Below are positions 17,541-25,547 of a stretch of DNA of 28,492 nucleotides, one piece after another. The stretch is from positions 1 to 28,492 of the IMG/VR virus record IMGVR_UViG_3300008217_000055; one strand, 5' to 3'. The position numbers and the translations under genes are program-made. Numbering within the stretch: the first letter of the stretch is position 1; every line of letters starts with the position of its first letter. This DNA is from a virus. The notes beneath the pieces were generated by a model. That model was not told where the DNA came from and made no database searches. It worked only from the letters and a program-made list of their open reading frames with translations.

Positions 17541-19138
17541 CAGAACTCCTCCTCGTTTCCTAGTTCATTAAGTCGGCCTGTCTCCCTGTTGTATCGGAGA
17601 CGGCACATGATTCCGGTGTCCCCGGAATAGCGATTCTTAAGACAGCGAAGGGTGGACACATCAGCGTTGTCCCCCTGCTGGTTCCTCTCCATACCAATTA
17701 CGATGTCGGCCAGCTGCCCTATCGCAGCACTACCACGCAGGTGATTGATGGATGTTCTTGCTCCTTCCTCGAAAGCTTTACCGTCTCCCCGGCGAAGATG
17801 GCTGACGAGGAACAGAGATATTCTCATCTCTTCCACAAGCTGGCGGAGCTTCGTCATCACGGAATCAATCCTTCTCCGTTCATCCCCTGATTCATTGGCT
17901 GAGATAACAACGGATAGGTGGTCAAGGAACACGGAGGAGCAACCACACCCCTTGACCATCTGCCGAATCTTATTCAGCAGCCTATCGTTCTCCATGCTCC
18001 CGAAGTGGTCATAGAGAATCACTCGACCAGTACCTAGAGTCCTGTCGAACCCTCCCTTCAGCTCCTCTTCCTTAACGGTGTCGAAGATGTGGTCAAGATG
18101 AACAGGTCTGTTGATGTTGATACCCACCAGCCCAAGACCGGAACGAACCACGCTCTCTTCAAGTGCGATATACCCAACCTTCTCTCCTTGGACAATCAAG
18201 CTGTGAGCCAGCTCCCTACACAGGGAGGATTTACCCATACCAGTTCCGCTCGTGATGACCACCAGTTCTGAATTGCGAATGCCATGAAGCATGGTGTTCA
18301 TTCCTTCCCACGGGTAAGGCATGGTGGTCAGGTTCTCTCTAGTTTTTATCTTCTCCCATAGGTCCTCACCGAACACCAGCCCATCAGGTCTGTAAGGCTT
18401 GGCTCTAAAAATCGCATCCACAATCGCAGCTCCCTGTCCATCAACAAGCATCTCGCTTGGGTCCTTCAAGGGAAGGGAAGCAAGACGAGCCTTGCCGGGG
18501 GTGAGCAGTTCGGCACACTCCTTGGCTGCTTCCTGTCCAGGTTCGTCCTGGTCGAACAGGAAGACAACCGACTCGAAGGTCTCAAGCCATTCGATGTTGG
18601 CTGCTACTGCCTTCGACGCTCCCGCTGCTCCATTAGGAACGGAGACACACGGCCACTTCAACGACTGTGCTTGGTTGGTACTTAGGGCATCAAGCTCCCC
18701 TTCACATATGACCAACATCTTTCCCCCTTCAGCCCAGAGATGGGACCCGAAGAGGAGAGTGGATACCTTCCTGCTTTCCCCCACAATCGTGAAGGTCTTG
18801 TCGGGGAACCGCAGCTTCTGAGCTACCAGCTTCCCATCAAGAGTTCGGTAGTTAGCTACCTGTACTGTCTTACCCTTGTAAGTACCAAGACCATACGCCC
18901 ACTTGCGGCAAGTCTCTTCCTTCAGCTTCCTCTTAGTTAGAGGACGGAACTCATACTCAATGAATCCTCCTTTCTTTTTTAATTCCTTGTTCACAATTTT
19001 CTTTCCATCCTGTTCCTGGTAACCACACCCAAAGCAGTAGGCATGGTCCGTGTACCTAGCTAGGTTGTCTTTCGACCCACAGCCAGGACAAGGCTCGTGT
19101 CTTACAAAGCTAGAAGTCTCAGCTTCACTTCGATGCAT
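17540..19138 (-). CDS. DNA primase-helicase (T7 gp4-like)
   Basis: 532 residues. The order is a zinc finger with C17, C20, C35 and C38, a TOPRIM domain with E146 (CEGELD) and D196/D198 (FDQDE), and a RecA-like hexameric helicase. The helicase has Walker A SGTGMGKSS (297-305), catalytic E327 (LEES), Walker B D406 (FLDHLS) and H447 (VSHL). Both primase and helicase should be active at the fork with the gp5-like polymerase. I chose the ATG at 19138, with GGAG eight bases upstream; an ATG at 19156 adds six residues but its AAGGA is too close. Either start overlaps the resolvase gene. Confidence 0.95.
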   Translation of the reverse strand: MHRSEAETSSFVRHEPCPGCGSKDNLARYTDHAYCFGCGYQEQDGKKIVNKELKKKGGFIEYEFRPLTKRKLKEETCRKWAYGLGTYKGKTVQVANYRTLDGKLVAQKLRFPDKTFTIVGESRKVSTLLFGSHLWAEGGKMLVICEGELDALSTNQAQSLKWPCVSVPNGAAGASKAVAANIEWLETFESVVFLFDQDEPGQEAAKECAELLTPGKARLASLPLKDPSEMLVDGQGAAIVDAIFRAKPYRPDGLVFGEDLWEKIKTRENLTTMPYPWEGMNTMLHGIRNSELVVITSGTGMGKSSLCRELAHSLIVQGEKVGYIALEESVVRSGLGLVGININRPVHLDHIFDTVKEEELKGGFDRTLGTGRVILYDHFGSMENDRLLNKIRQMVKGCGCSSVFLDHLSVVISANESGDERRRIDSVMTKLRQLVEEMRISLFLVSHLRRGDGKAFEEGARTSINHLRGSAAIGQLADIVIGMERNQQGDNADVSTLRCLKNRYSGDTGIMCRLRYNRETGRLNELGNEEEF

Positions 19139-19512
19139 GGCTGGTTCTCCGTCCATTCCTTAGTGGCACAAAATGTATGGATATGTTTGTCATCAGCGAC
19201 CACCGTTGGCTGAAGCAAATCCCCTAACGCTTTCATGTAATTGTCTGCGTCCCCCCGTGGGTGGGGCAGCTTCGTAGTCTTTGGCTTCTGGACTTTGAAG
19301 ACTGCCCTCACTTCTACGGGAGATTCGATTGGGAATAGGCTGGTGTCTTTCAGCTTCTCCATCGCTGCCTTCAATGCCAACGGTCCCTCTTCGTACAAGA
19401 AGTGCTTGTACTTGGGAGCATGGTAGGTTCCCGTGAACTTACCTCTCCGGAAGAACCGTGGGCGTGACGCAGGTACAGGATTAATCATCAGACGCAGCCT
19501 AATCCACTCCAC
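19102..19512 (-). CDS. RusA-like Holliday junction resolvase
   Basis: 136 residues. The N-terminus has NPVPASRPRF, a RusA-type strand-turn with basic residues, and the acidic centre is GDADN (87-91) with D107/D108 (ADDKHI) further on, matching the DxDN...DD pattern of RusA. These enzymes resolve four-way junctions; in a phage this clears branched DNA before packaging. T7 has the unrelated endonuclease I (gp3) between SSB and primase, so this gene takes the same slot with a different fold. The start is a GTG overlapping the SSB stop as TAGTG; an ATG at 19488 is possible. Confidence 0.88.
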   Translation of the reverse strand: MEWIRLRLMINPVPASRPRFFRRGKFTGTYHAPKYKHFLYEEGPLALKAAMEKLKDTSLFPIESPVEVRAVFKVQKPKTTKLPHPRGDADNYMKALGDLLQPTVVADDKHIHTFCATKEWTENQPCIEVKLRLLAL

Positions 19513-20153
19513 TAGAAATCGCCGTCAGCTGCTTCTGCTGCGGTTACATCTTCAGAAGGCCCGTCGCCCTCTTCCGTAATGGCAATGAATCCTGTGGTTG
19601 GCTCGAATCCAAAAGTGGTGTCGCCTCCTGCCATAGCATTCAGCTCCACTACCTGGACCGACACGATGTCAAAGGCCAGACAAGCACCTAGTGGGCTGGC
19701 CCATCCTCTGACTTTGAAGTTAACTCGAATGCGTGAGCCGGAACCGATGATGTCATCCGGTGTGAAGGGAGACATCGCAGCATCACGGAACGCAATCTTA
19801 TTTTCACGGGTGTTGCCATCCCGGTCAGTCCATTGTTTGCCTAGCTTACAGATGACATCCCACTCTCCGGTGGGGTTGCCTTCATCATCCAGGACTTCTC
19901 TCCAGGGCTTGGTTCCGAAGGCTGCGTAAGGTTTCTTCTTAGCATCCTTCTGCTCCTGGTTCTTTACCTTCACCCATTCTTTCAGGGTGTCCTCTAATTC
20001 TTTAATCAGGGGAGTGGCATCTGTTTCTACAAGACGGACATTCACATGGAATTCCCCGCCCTTAGCTCGTTGCGATTCAAACTTTGTATCCGGCTCGTTG
20101 AGCCAGGGATAAACCGCCGTTCCAATTGGTGTCGTAATCGTTTTAAGTTTCAT
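19512..20153 (-). CDS. Single-stranded DNA-binding protein (T7 gp2.5-like)
   Basis: 213 residues, close to T7 gp2.5 (232). The centre contains the charged TGEWDVICKLGKQW and SGSRIRVNFKVRGW segments expected of an OB-fold. The C-terminus is acidic and ends in DGDF; in gp2.5 an acidic tail with a terminal phenylalanine contacts polymerase and primase-helicase. The gene lies between RNA polymerase and the resolvase, the T7 order. I chose the ATG at 20153, with GAGGT seven bases upstream overlapping the polymerase stop; an upstream in-frame ATG at 20174 lies inside the polymerase gene. Confidence 0.9.
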   Translation of the reverse strand: MKLKTITTPIGTAVYPWLNEPDTKFESQRAKGGEFHVNVRLVETDATPLIKELEDTLKEWVKVKNQEQKDAKKKPYAAFGTKPWREVLDDEGNPTGEWDVICKLGKQWTDRDGNTRENKIAFRDAAMSPFTPDDIIGSGSRIRVNFKVRGWASPLGACLAFDIVSVQVVELNAMAGGDTTFGFEPTTGFIAITEEGDGPSEDVTAAEAADGDF

Positions 20154-20163
20154 GGGTCTTACC

Positions 20164-22539
20164 TCAAGAGGCAAAGTATGTTGAGTTTGTTACGCAGCTC
20201 ACATCCAGGTCCCCCACCAAAGGTGGCGAAGGGACCTCTACCTTGTCGGGCAGTAGGGACATGGCTTGCTCTCGAATGTCGTTGAGCAAATCGTGGCTAA
20301 ATAGCTGGGCAACGGAAGAACGCAAGGACCTTTGAAGAGTGTCCACCTTGAGAGCATGGGTCCCGAAGGAATCATGAACTACTGCGAAGGAGGACACTCC
20401 ACAATCGTGGGCCTTGACTATGGTGTTATGAAGGACCGCAGCATCACACGAGTGTGTGAAGTTAGCAGTCACAGTCTGCCTACACCTACCCTTGGCTAGT
20501 TGCCTGGAAGGTGAAGCAATGGTGGAGGTTGTGTACGCCTCCCCCATCCAAGTTTGAACAGACTTGTAACGAGGCTTGCGGTAGTCGTTGACTACCCTGA
20601 ACCCAGTAGGCAAAGTCCATTCAAGAGGAATCGAATTGTCGGCACAGATTCCTGTCACATCACGCATCCAAGTCATGCCCTTCAGCACCGCTGGGATGAT
20701 GTCATAAGCTGCTTCCCGTATCAGTCCAGCCATGTAGTAGGCAGCTCGTCGGTTGGACCAAGGAGGAAGAGGAGAATCTCCCGCCTTACTCAGCATGGAT
20801 GTATGTACTGCCTCCCCCATTCCTTGTAGGGTGGCGGAGTAGGGAATAATCATGGTGGCTGTCTTGACCAGAGACCTGTCAACCAGCCCAGAATTTCTCC
20901 ATATCAAACCGAATTCAGAATGGTCACCATCGAGAGCGGAGATTACAGCATCAGCTACGAGCTGATAGAGGTCTTGTGGCGAGTCCCCGGCGAGGACATT
21001 GGTTGCTTCAGCAGTTTTCTCATCCCGCAGGAGCAAGGACCAAATCTGACATCCATTGTTGGAGCAGTCCACGCTGATTGGCAGGTGGTTGAGGAACCCC
21101 CGCCCGACTTTGAGAAAGTCTGCGAACTCGAATGCCCAAGCTAGGAACTCCCAAGGTTTCTCTCCTCGCATCCAGAACTGAAAGCTGAACGGGTCCTTAG
21201 CACACGCAACAATCTCTTCCTGATTTGCGTGGGTCCATTGAATGCGGGACTCAATGTCCCACCTGGACAGGCCCCAAGCGTTGGCTCCATGTAACCGGAA
21301 GGCTTCCTCTCCATCTTCAGCATCAGTCTGCATTGGCATACCCTTACTGAACTGGAGAAGGGACTTGGCAAAGGAACTGGACATGGGATTCAGGACACCG
21401 GGTGTGCTGTACATCCGACCCCTGAAGTCCAGGGTCACGGGCATCCAGATGTCATAGCCTGAGTACTCGTTGGCAAGGCTGAGAAGCTGGGCGATGTGTA
21501 GCCTTCTCGACTTCTGCCCGTTGTTATAGCTGCGAACCCAGGACGCTTGTCTTCCATACTCTTTCCGTGCTTCTGGATTGGTGTCGATATCCAATGGCTT
21601 GTTAGGGAAGGGCATAAGCTCCGCTGTTGGCAACCCTCCAAGCTCCAGGCTCCTCTCCCAACACTCCGTCATTACCTCAAGCACCTTCTCGTTGATGGTG
21701 AAGGGAGTGGCTTGAAGGATGTTCGTGGCTGAGTAGACAGCCGGAGCTTTCATATCGTCATAAATTTTTTGTCTCGCTTTCTTAATCAGGGTCAGGGGCA
21801 GAGACTTGTACCCACCAGCATCTAAAGCCGTCCAATCCACCGGAGGTGAAGTCATCGGAGGAAGGAGAGGACGCAACAGCTCGTGAGCTTCATGAGCTTT
21901 AGACAGCCATGTCACCAAAGCATCAGAGCCACTCACTAGTCGCACCAGTTTCTTCCCCCGCTTTTCCTTTGTGACTTCCACCAATCCGGTGGACTGAACG
22001 AACAGGTCAAGGGCCACCAGCCCAGCTCTAAGTCTGGTGTCGGAAGGGAGACGAGGAATGGTAATCCCTCGCAGCTCCTTCAATCCGCTGAGTACCCACT
22101 TGGCCTGTCTATCCTCGCACCTGTTCGAGTACATCATCTTCCTTAGAGTCTTGTACATCTCCGGGTGCGTGGTCTTCACCTCTCTCATCCGTGCTTCCTG
22201 CTCGATGGCAGTCCCAACACGGAGAGCAAGATTAGTCATGGGACGGGGCTGACTTACCCCATCAAGTATCGCCCTGATAATCAGGACAGCAAGCAGGTCA
22301 GGGTCATCGATGAGGGAGAACACATCGACAGCTGAATGCCTACGACCAGGAGACTTGACAGCGTGGTCCAACCACGGGTCAAGATGCTCTCTCAATAGAC
22401 CCACCGTGTGCTTGACCAGGAGTCTGCCGACGCTGGTGTCGGTCTCCTTCTCTACTTCCAGTCTCTTGTTGACGCTTGCCCAGTACTTGGCCTTCGTCTT
22501 CTCCTTGATGGAAGCCAGGAAGTTACTCTTCGCTACCAC
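20164..22539 (-). CDS. Single-subunit phage RNA polymerase (T7 gp1-like)
   Basis: 791 residues (T7 has 883, so the N-terminal domain is shorter). Catalytic residues align with T7: D491 (ISVDCSNNG; T7 D537), R555, K559 and Y567 with the exact spacing of T7 R627, K631 and Y639, and H722-D723 (VVHDSFGT; T7 H811/D812). TLDFRGRMYS (369-378) is the conserved palm motif. The specificity-loop region lies around 648-690. The start is a GTG at 22539 with GGAGG upstream, 17 nt inside the integrase gene. The enzyme should transcribe the replication and virion genes from its own promoters, which I could not define. Confidence 0.96.
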   Translation of the reverse strand: MVAKSNFLASIKEKTKAKYWASVNKRLEVEKETDTSVGRLLVKHTVGLLREHLDPWLDHAVKSPGRRHSAVDVFSLIDDPDLLAVLIIRAILDGVSQPRPMTNLALRVGTAIEQEARMREVKTTHPEMYKTLRKMMYSNRCEDRQAKWVLSGLKELRGITIPRLPSDTRLRAGLVALDLFVQSTGLVEVTKEKRGKKLVRLVSGSDALVTWLSKAHEAHELLRPLLPPMTSPPVDWTALDAGGYKSLPLTLIKKARQKIYDDMKAPAVYSATNILQATPFTINEKVLEVMTECWERSLELGGLPTAELMPFPNKPLDIDTNPEARKEYGRQASWVRSYNNGQKSRRLHIAQLLSLANEYSGYDIWMPVTLDFRGRMYSTPGVLNPMSSSFAKSLLQFSKGMPMQTDAEDGEEAFRLHGANAWGLSRWDIESRIQWTHANQEEIVACAKDPFSFQFWMRGEKPWEFLAWAFEFADFLKVGRGFLNHLPISVDCSNNGCQIWSLLLRDEKTAEATNVLAGDSPQDLYQLVADAVISALDGDHSEFGLIWRNSGLVDRSLVKTATMIIPYSATLQGMGEAVHTSMLSKAGDSPLPPWSNRRAAYYMAGLIREAAYDIIPAVLKGMTWMRDVTGICADNSIPLEWTLPTGFRVVNDYRKPRYKSVQTWMGEAYTTSTIASPSRQLAKGRCRQTVTANFTHSCDAAVLHNTIVKAHDCGVSSFAVVHDSFGTHALKVDTLQRSLRSSVAQLFSHDLLNDIREQAMSLLPDKVEVPSPPLVGDLDVSCVTNSTYFAS

Positions 22540-23548
22540 CCTCGTCCTCCAAGGTTGCGATTGCCGACTCGTAATCCTTGGGGGCGAGATGGCTGTAACG
22601 AATGGTGGTCTCCACAGCTTGATGCCGTGCGAGGTCCTGAATAGATTTCAAGGGGACACCTGCCTGTACCAATCGGCTACAGAATGTATGCCTACAGGTG
22701 TGCCAGACGAAGGATGAATCATCCCCCTTCCCTAGCTTGGACCGCACCTTGCTCCATGCGTACCGTGCCGTGTGCTTGGTCATGTCTGCCCAAGGTCCTT
22801 CAAGGTTCCCGCACTCCAGGGTCCTCTGAGCCAGGATGGAATCCACCCTCTTGGTAGTCGGCACAGCTCCAGGCTTGGAACCTTTATGCTGCCAGATGGT
22901 GACCCGTCCGTTGTCGCAGTCCACCCATCTCAGGTCGAGAGCTTCACCCAATCTCAATCCGGTATCGCACAGGAAGAGAAACAGGTTGGCATACTCCGGA
23001 AGGTCCAGGTCTCTGAACGCACTCTCGATTTCATTCCGCTCATCCAGAGAGTAGAAGCGTACCCTTGAGTACTCCTCTTTCTTCCTGTCGATGGCTGGCT
23101 TGTTGGCAATCCATCCCCGCCTCTCCGCATAGACCAGGACACGAGACAGGACGGCAAGCTTCCTGTTGATGGTGCTTGGTGGATACCTCTTCTCATCCTC
23201 CAGGTGAACGGTGAACATCTCGACGGCATCGTTGTCGATGTCCTCAAGCTTCCGGTCCTTCCCGAAGAAGGAGGTGAGCGTGTTGAGATTACACTTGATG
23301 GTGTCCCAGGACTTGGCATCCTTCCAGTACTTCTGGGCAGTCCTGGCGATTAGCTCTTCCAGGGTGGTGGGAGGAGGAGGACCAGCAAACTTGGCATCCG
23401 GAAGAGGGTTGCCCTCCGTGAACGCAAGCTTGGTCTTCAGCTCCCAAGTCTCCGCAGCGTCACGCTCCGTGAATTGTCTGCGATACCTGCTGCCTGTCGG
23501 ACTGTACACATCCACCTGCCAGCTGTTGCCTCGTTGTCTAATGCTCAT
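22523..23548 (-). CDS. int: Tyrosine recombinase/integrase
   Basis: 341 residues. The N-terminal arm-binding-like region (1-45) contains WQVDVYSPTGSRYRRQF, and a SAM-like core-binding domain follows (about 60-150). The catalytic domain has R199 (DTGLRLGEAL), a likely Lys around 222-225, H283/R286 (WHTCRHT), H309 (ARHQ) and nucleophile Y318 (TIRYSHL). All catalytic positions are intact, so it is probably active in site-specific integration. The ATG overlaps the lysozyme stop as ATGA, and the 3' end overlaps the RNA polymerase gene. An integrase next to the RNA polymerase is known in some marine T7-like phages. No attP was recognised. Confidence 0.95.
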   Translation of the reverse strand: MSIRQRGNSWQVDVYSPTGSRYRRQFTERDAAETWELKTKLAFTEGNPLPDAKFAGPPPPTTLEELIARTAQKYWKDAKSWDTIKCNLNTLTSFFGKDRKLEDIDNDAVEMFTVHLEDEKRYPPSTINRKLAVLSRVLVYAERRGWIANKPAIDRKKEEYSRVRFYSLDERNEIESAFRDLDLPEYANLFLFLCDTGLRLGEALDLRWVDCDNGRVTIWQHKGSKPGAVPTTKRVDSILAQRTLECGNLEGPWADMTKHTARYAWSKVRSKLGKGDDSSFVWHTCRHTFCSRLVQAGVPLKSIQDLARHQAVETTIRYSHLAPKDYESAIATLEDEGGSEE

Positions 23549-24177
23549 GGGTTCAGGGCGAGTAGGCTTAGCACCATTCCCGCATAATTTTTTGTGCTAG
23601 TTTTGAGATGGCCTTTGGGACCACCGTTGTGAATTCTGGCAATGGTCTCCGCGTCACGAGAATCCCACGCTTCAGGACACCAGCGTTTCATGTACGCCTC
23701 GACTACCCGTTCAGCGTAGCCACGGTCCCGACAGTCCTCGTAGTCTCCGGGGACCCGGCTGTCTATCCAGTAATCCCGGTGAATTTGGAAGGGACCGATG
23801 GCTCTGCCTCCGTCCCCGTCTTTGCAGTTGTCGTTGCCCCCTGACTCCACGGTTCTGATGGCAGTCAGGAGGGAATGAATGGAGAGGGTATCTGGACCAT
23901 GAATAGGGGGAACTAAATCAAAACCCCCTTGCTCATCCTTACGGTCTGAGCAGTCCAGAAACACAGTCGGCTCATTTTTCAATCGCCCGGTGAGTGACAC
24001 GACAGCATTCTCGTCAACGACAGAGCAGCGAAGCTCCGACAGGAGGGAGTCATGGAATGCCGTTACCTCTTCACCCTCTCCAATCATTGAACAGAAGGAG
24101 ACAAGCACCACCAATGCCAGGAGGACAGAGAAGAACACGGTCCTTCTAGTCCTTAGTATTTTTTGGGCTGTAGTCAT
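23545..24177 (-). CDS. Membrane-anchored lysozyme/transglycosylase (candidate SAR endolysin)
   Basis: 210 residues. A basic N-terminus (KILRTRR) precedes one hydrophobic segment (about 13-31), so the enzyme domain should face the periplasm. The catalytic domain (about 100-190) has TVESGGND with E111, GRAIGPFQI (124-132), DYEDC (145-149) and ARIHNGGPKGH (180-190), a lysozyme-like pattern between lytic transglycosylases and invertebrate-type lysozymes. It should cut peptidoglycan for host lysis. It replaces the T7 amidase. No lipobox is seen, so a signal anchor or SAR-type release is more likely than a lipoprotein. Cys29 lies in or beside the anchor, with five more at 51, 76, 118, 149 and 167. 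It is followed by the integrase with an ATGA overlap. Confidence 0.87.
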   Translation of the reverse strand: MTTAQKILRTRRTVFFSVLLALVVLVSFCSMIGEGEEVTAFHDSLLSELRCSVVDENAVVSLTGRLKNEPTVFLDCSDRKDEQGGFDLVPPIHGPDTLSIHSLLTAIRTVESGGNDNCKDGDGGRAIGPFQIHRDYWIDSRVPGDYEDCRDRGYAERVVEAYMKRWCPEAWDSRDAETIARIHNGGPKGHLKTSTKNYAGMVLSLLALNP

Positions 24178-24192
24178 TCTGCTTCGGACACC

Positions 24193-24699
24193 CTAGTCCG
24201 TCGGGTATTGCTGTTCAAGCTTTACTTCTGCCCAATGGTCGGCAGCTACTTCTTGAAACTCTTTCGTGAAGCTGGCGACGAACAGGTCACGGGTCCTCTC
24301 GTCGGTCAACAGGTCTTCAAGGTCTCCCGCGTTGTCCACGAGGGTCACCTCTGTAATCTCGAAGCCATCCTCCCCGTCATCTATCGGAGAGTAATCAAAC
24401 TCAATGTCGATGGTGTTCCGCACCAGCTCCTCGACAATCCCAGCCCTCTCGAAATCTCTGATGCTCCAGGTTTCATCGTTGTACCCGTACCAGCTATCGA
24501 AGGCTCCGGTCTTGTCAGCTTCCCTCAAAGTATTCTCGATGTACGCATCGGGAATCGGAAGGGTCAGGTTCCCATCGCACATCCGACAGGCATCCCCCGT
24601 TCCATCCCGTGCCTCGCCGGGGTCTTCACTCCCGTGGCAAGCACCGCACTTCAGAGCTGCGAAGGTTTCAAAGACTGACTTGGTTATGAAGGCGGTCAT
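24193..24699 (-). CDS. Early protein with DnaJ-like CxxC zinc knuckle, function unknown
   Basis: 168 residues from the ATG at 24699, which overlaps the upstream stop as ATGA; a longer upstream start would run through the preceding gene. Two CxxC pairs, C18/C21 (CGACHG) and C38/C41 (CRMCDG), have the CxxCxG spacing of DnaJ-type zinc fingers. The rest is very acidic (DDGEDGFE) with helices towards the C-terminus. No enzymatic motif was recognised. It belongs to a run of three overlapping cysteine-rich genes, so the three are surely co-translated. Confidence 0.78.
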   Translation of the reverse strand: MTAFITKSVFETFAALKCGACHGSEDPGEARDGTGDACRMCDGNLTLPIPDAYIENTLREADKTGAFDSWYGYNDETWSIRDFERAGIVEELVRNTIDIEFDYSPIDDGEDGFEITEVTLVDNAGDLEDLLTDERTRDLFVASFTKEFQEVAADHWAEVKLEQQYPTD

Positions 24700-25055
24700 G
24701 CTCCGCCCTCCCCTCCGCAGTTGCCGCAGGAACCGTCCTGTTTTTCCTTCGCCGTCCTTCGGACACCGCAACTCTCGCAGTAGATTTCCCCCGGCATATA
24801 AAACTCGCAATCCTCAAGGGGGAACACCTCTTCGCATTGCCACCTCAGGCAGTCAAGGTCCTCTCCCTCTAGAATCATCCCCGCTTCACGGAAACTAGAA
24901 ACATGGGGGTGGTCGGGATGCCAATGCTTGTAGGAGTCCTGCTCAGTAGACCAAACCCTTACCCCTATGTCGGAGCTTTGGCAGAAGGGGCAAGACATCC
25001 TTGGCTTGGCGGGAGTGTAATCGCCTTTCTTTCTGTAGTCCCTTAGCTTGCTCAT
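24696..25055 (-). CDS. Small double zinc-ribbon protein (Lar-like N-terminus)
   Basis: 119 residues. The first finger is C22/C25 (SCPFCQSSD) with C69/C74, and the second is C93/C96 (YCESCG) with C110/C113 (SCGNCGG). The CPFCxSSD opening resembles the restriction-alleviation Lar family and other small phage zinc ribbons; this is a motif-level resemblance only. Start and stop both overlap neighbours as ATGA. It could act as a nucleic-acid-binding or host-takeover factor, but the function is not known. Confidence 0.75.
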   Translation of the reverse strand: MSKLRDYRKKGDYTPAKPRMSCPFCQSSDIGVRVWSTEQDSYKHWHPDHPHVSSFREAGMILEGEDLDCLRWQCEEVFPLEDCEFYMPGEIYCESCGVRRTAKEKQDGSCGNCGGEGGA

Positions 25056-25240
25056 CGTGTCCCCTCCTTCCTTGGCTTGGCGACCTGAGTTGCTTGCTCA
25101 GTCATCCGTCCAGGCAATCTACAAAGGGAGCTGTAGTGCTTGGAGCAGAAGTCGTAGGTCCGACCATCGGTTCCGATGACGGAGCAATCGTTACCTGCCT
25201 GACGGCAGCGTTTCCATCCACATTTTTCGAGAGTGTTCAT
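25052..25240 (-). CDS. Tiny cysteine-rich protein, probable zinc finger
   Basis: 62 residues with C7, C12, C19, C32, H35 and C40, in the pattern C(4)C...FCSKHY that is common in very small zinc-binding phage proteins. The C-terminus is basic (KPRKEGTR), compatible with nucleic acid binding. The leader before its ATG has no Shine-Dalgarno sequence and is A-rich, with the pseudoknot-like repeat 32 nt upstream of the start. The stop overlaps the next start as ATGA. Family unknown. Confidence 0.7.
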   Translation of the reverse strand: MNTLEKCGWKRCRQAGNDCSVIGTDGRTYDFCSKHYSSLCRLPGRMTEQATQVAKPRKEGTR

Positions 25241-25271
25241 GGCTGATTATTATTTTCGGAGTTGAGTGTTG

Positions 25272-25306
25272 GGTGGTGGGATTGGGACAGGCTCCCACCG
25301 GGCCTG
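25272..25306 (-). repeat. 35-bp leader repeat, copy 1 (pseudoknot-like)
   Basis: Identical at 34 of 35 positions to 25612-25646. On the minus strand CAGGC (25306-25302) can pair with GCCTG (25292-25288), and GGTGGGA (25299-25293) with TCCCACC (25281-25275). The second stem's 5' arm lies in the loop of the first, which is the H-type pseudoknot order. It sits in the leader of the 62-residue cysteine-rich gene. Confidence 0.85.
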
Positions 25307-25316
25307 AACACGAGGG

Positions 25317-25547
25317 TCAGATACGCTCGTTGAAGTTCTTGATGTACCACTCAGCGTCGTAGCCCAAGTCCTTGAAGGTCTCAGCGAACGCTGTAGCGAC
25401 CTGCTTCAGAGTCCCCCCTTCCGGGTGGTCGGGGTCAAGCTCGATGGCAGGCACGCCTAGTGCCGTGTGGTCAAAGTTAAAGAACAGGTCTGAAGCGATG
25501 GTTTCATTCACCGCAGGGAAAGGGAGAGTGAGTTGTCTATCTTCCAT
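25317..25547 (-). CDS. Small acidic early protein, function unknown
   Basis: 76 residues (MEDRQLTLPFPAVNET...). The composition is acidic. A helix, GTLKQVATAFAETFKDLGYD, lies in the C-terminal half and ends in YIKNFNERI. There is no cysteine, membrane segment or recognised motif. The ATG has GAGGT nine bases upstream. It lies between two leaders that carry the same 35-bp repeat, so it is a discrete regulatory unit. Confidence 0.68.
   Translation of the reverse strand: MEDRQLTLPFPAVNETIASDLFFNFDHTALGVPAIELDPDHPEGGTLKQVATAFAETFKDLGYDAEWYIKNFNERI

Noticed and set aside
19590-19625. GGCTCGAATCC resembling a tRNA T-arm
   Set aside because: It lies within the SSB coding sequence, with no acceptor stem or other tRNA arms around it.
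22500-24200. attP or a tRNA fragment near the integrase
   Set aside because: The integrase is flanked by overlapping genes, and I found no tRNA-like 3' half or T-loop consensus in the nearby gaps. The site may be elsewhere or need comparison with a host genome.
24637-24648. CGACH as a cytochrome c heme motif (CxxCH) in the 168-residue protein
   Set aside because: There is no signal peptide and a second CxxC pair follows 17 residues later, so a zinc knuckle fits better.
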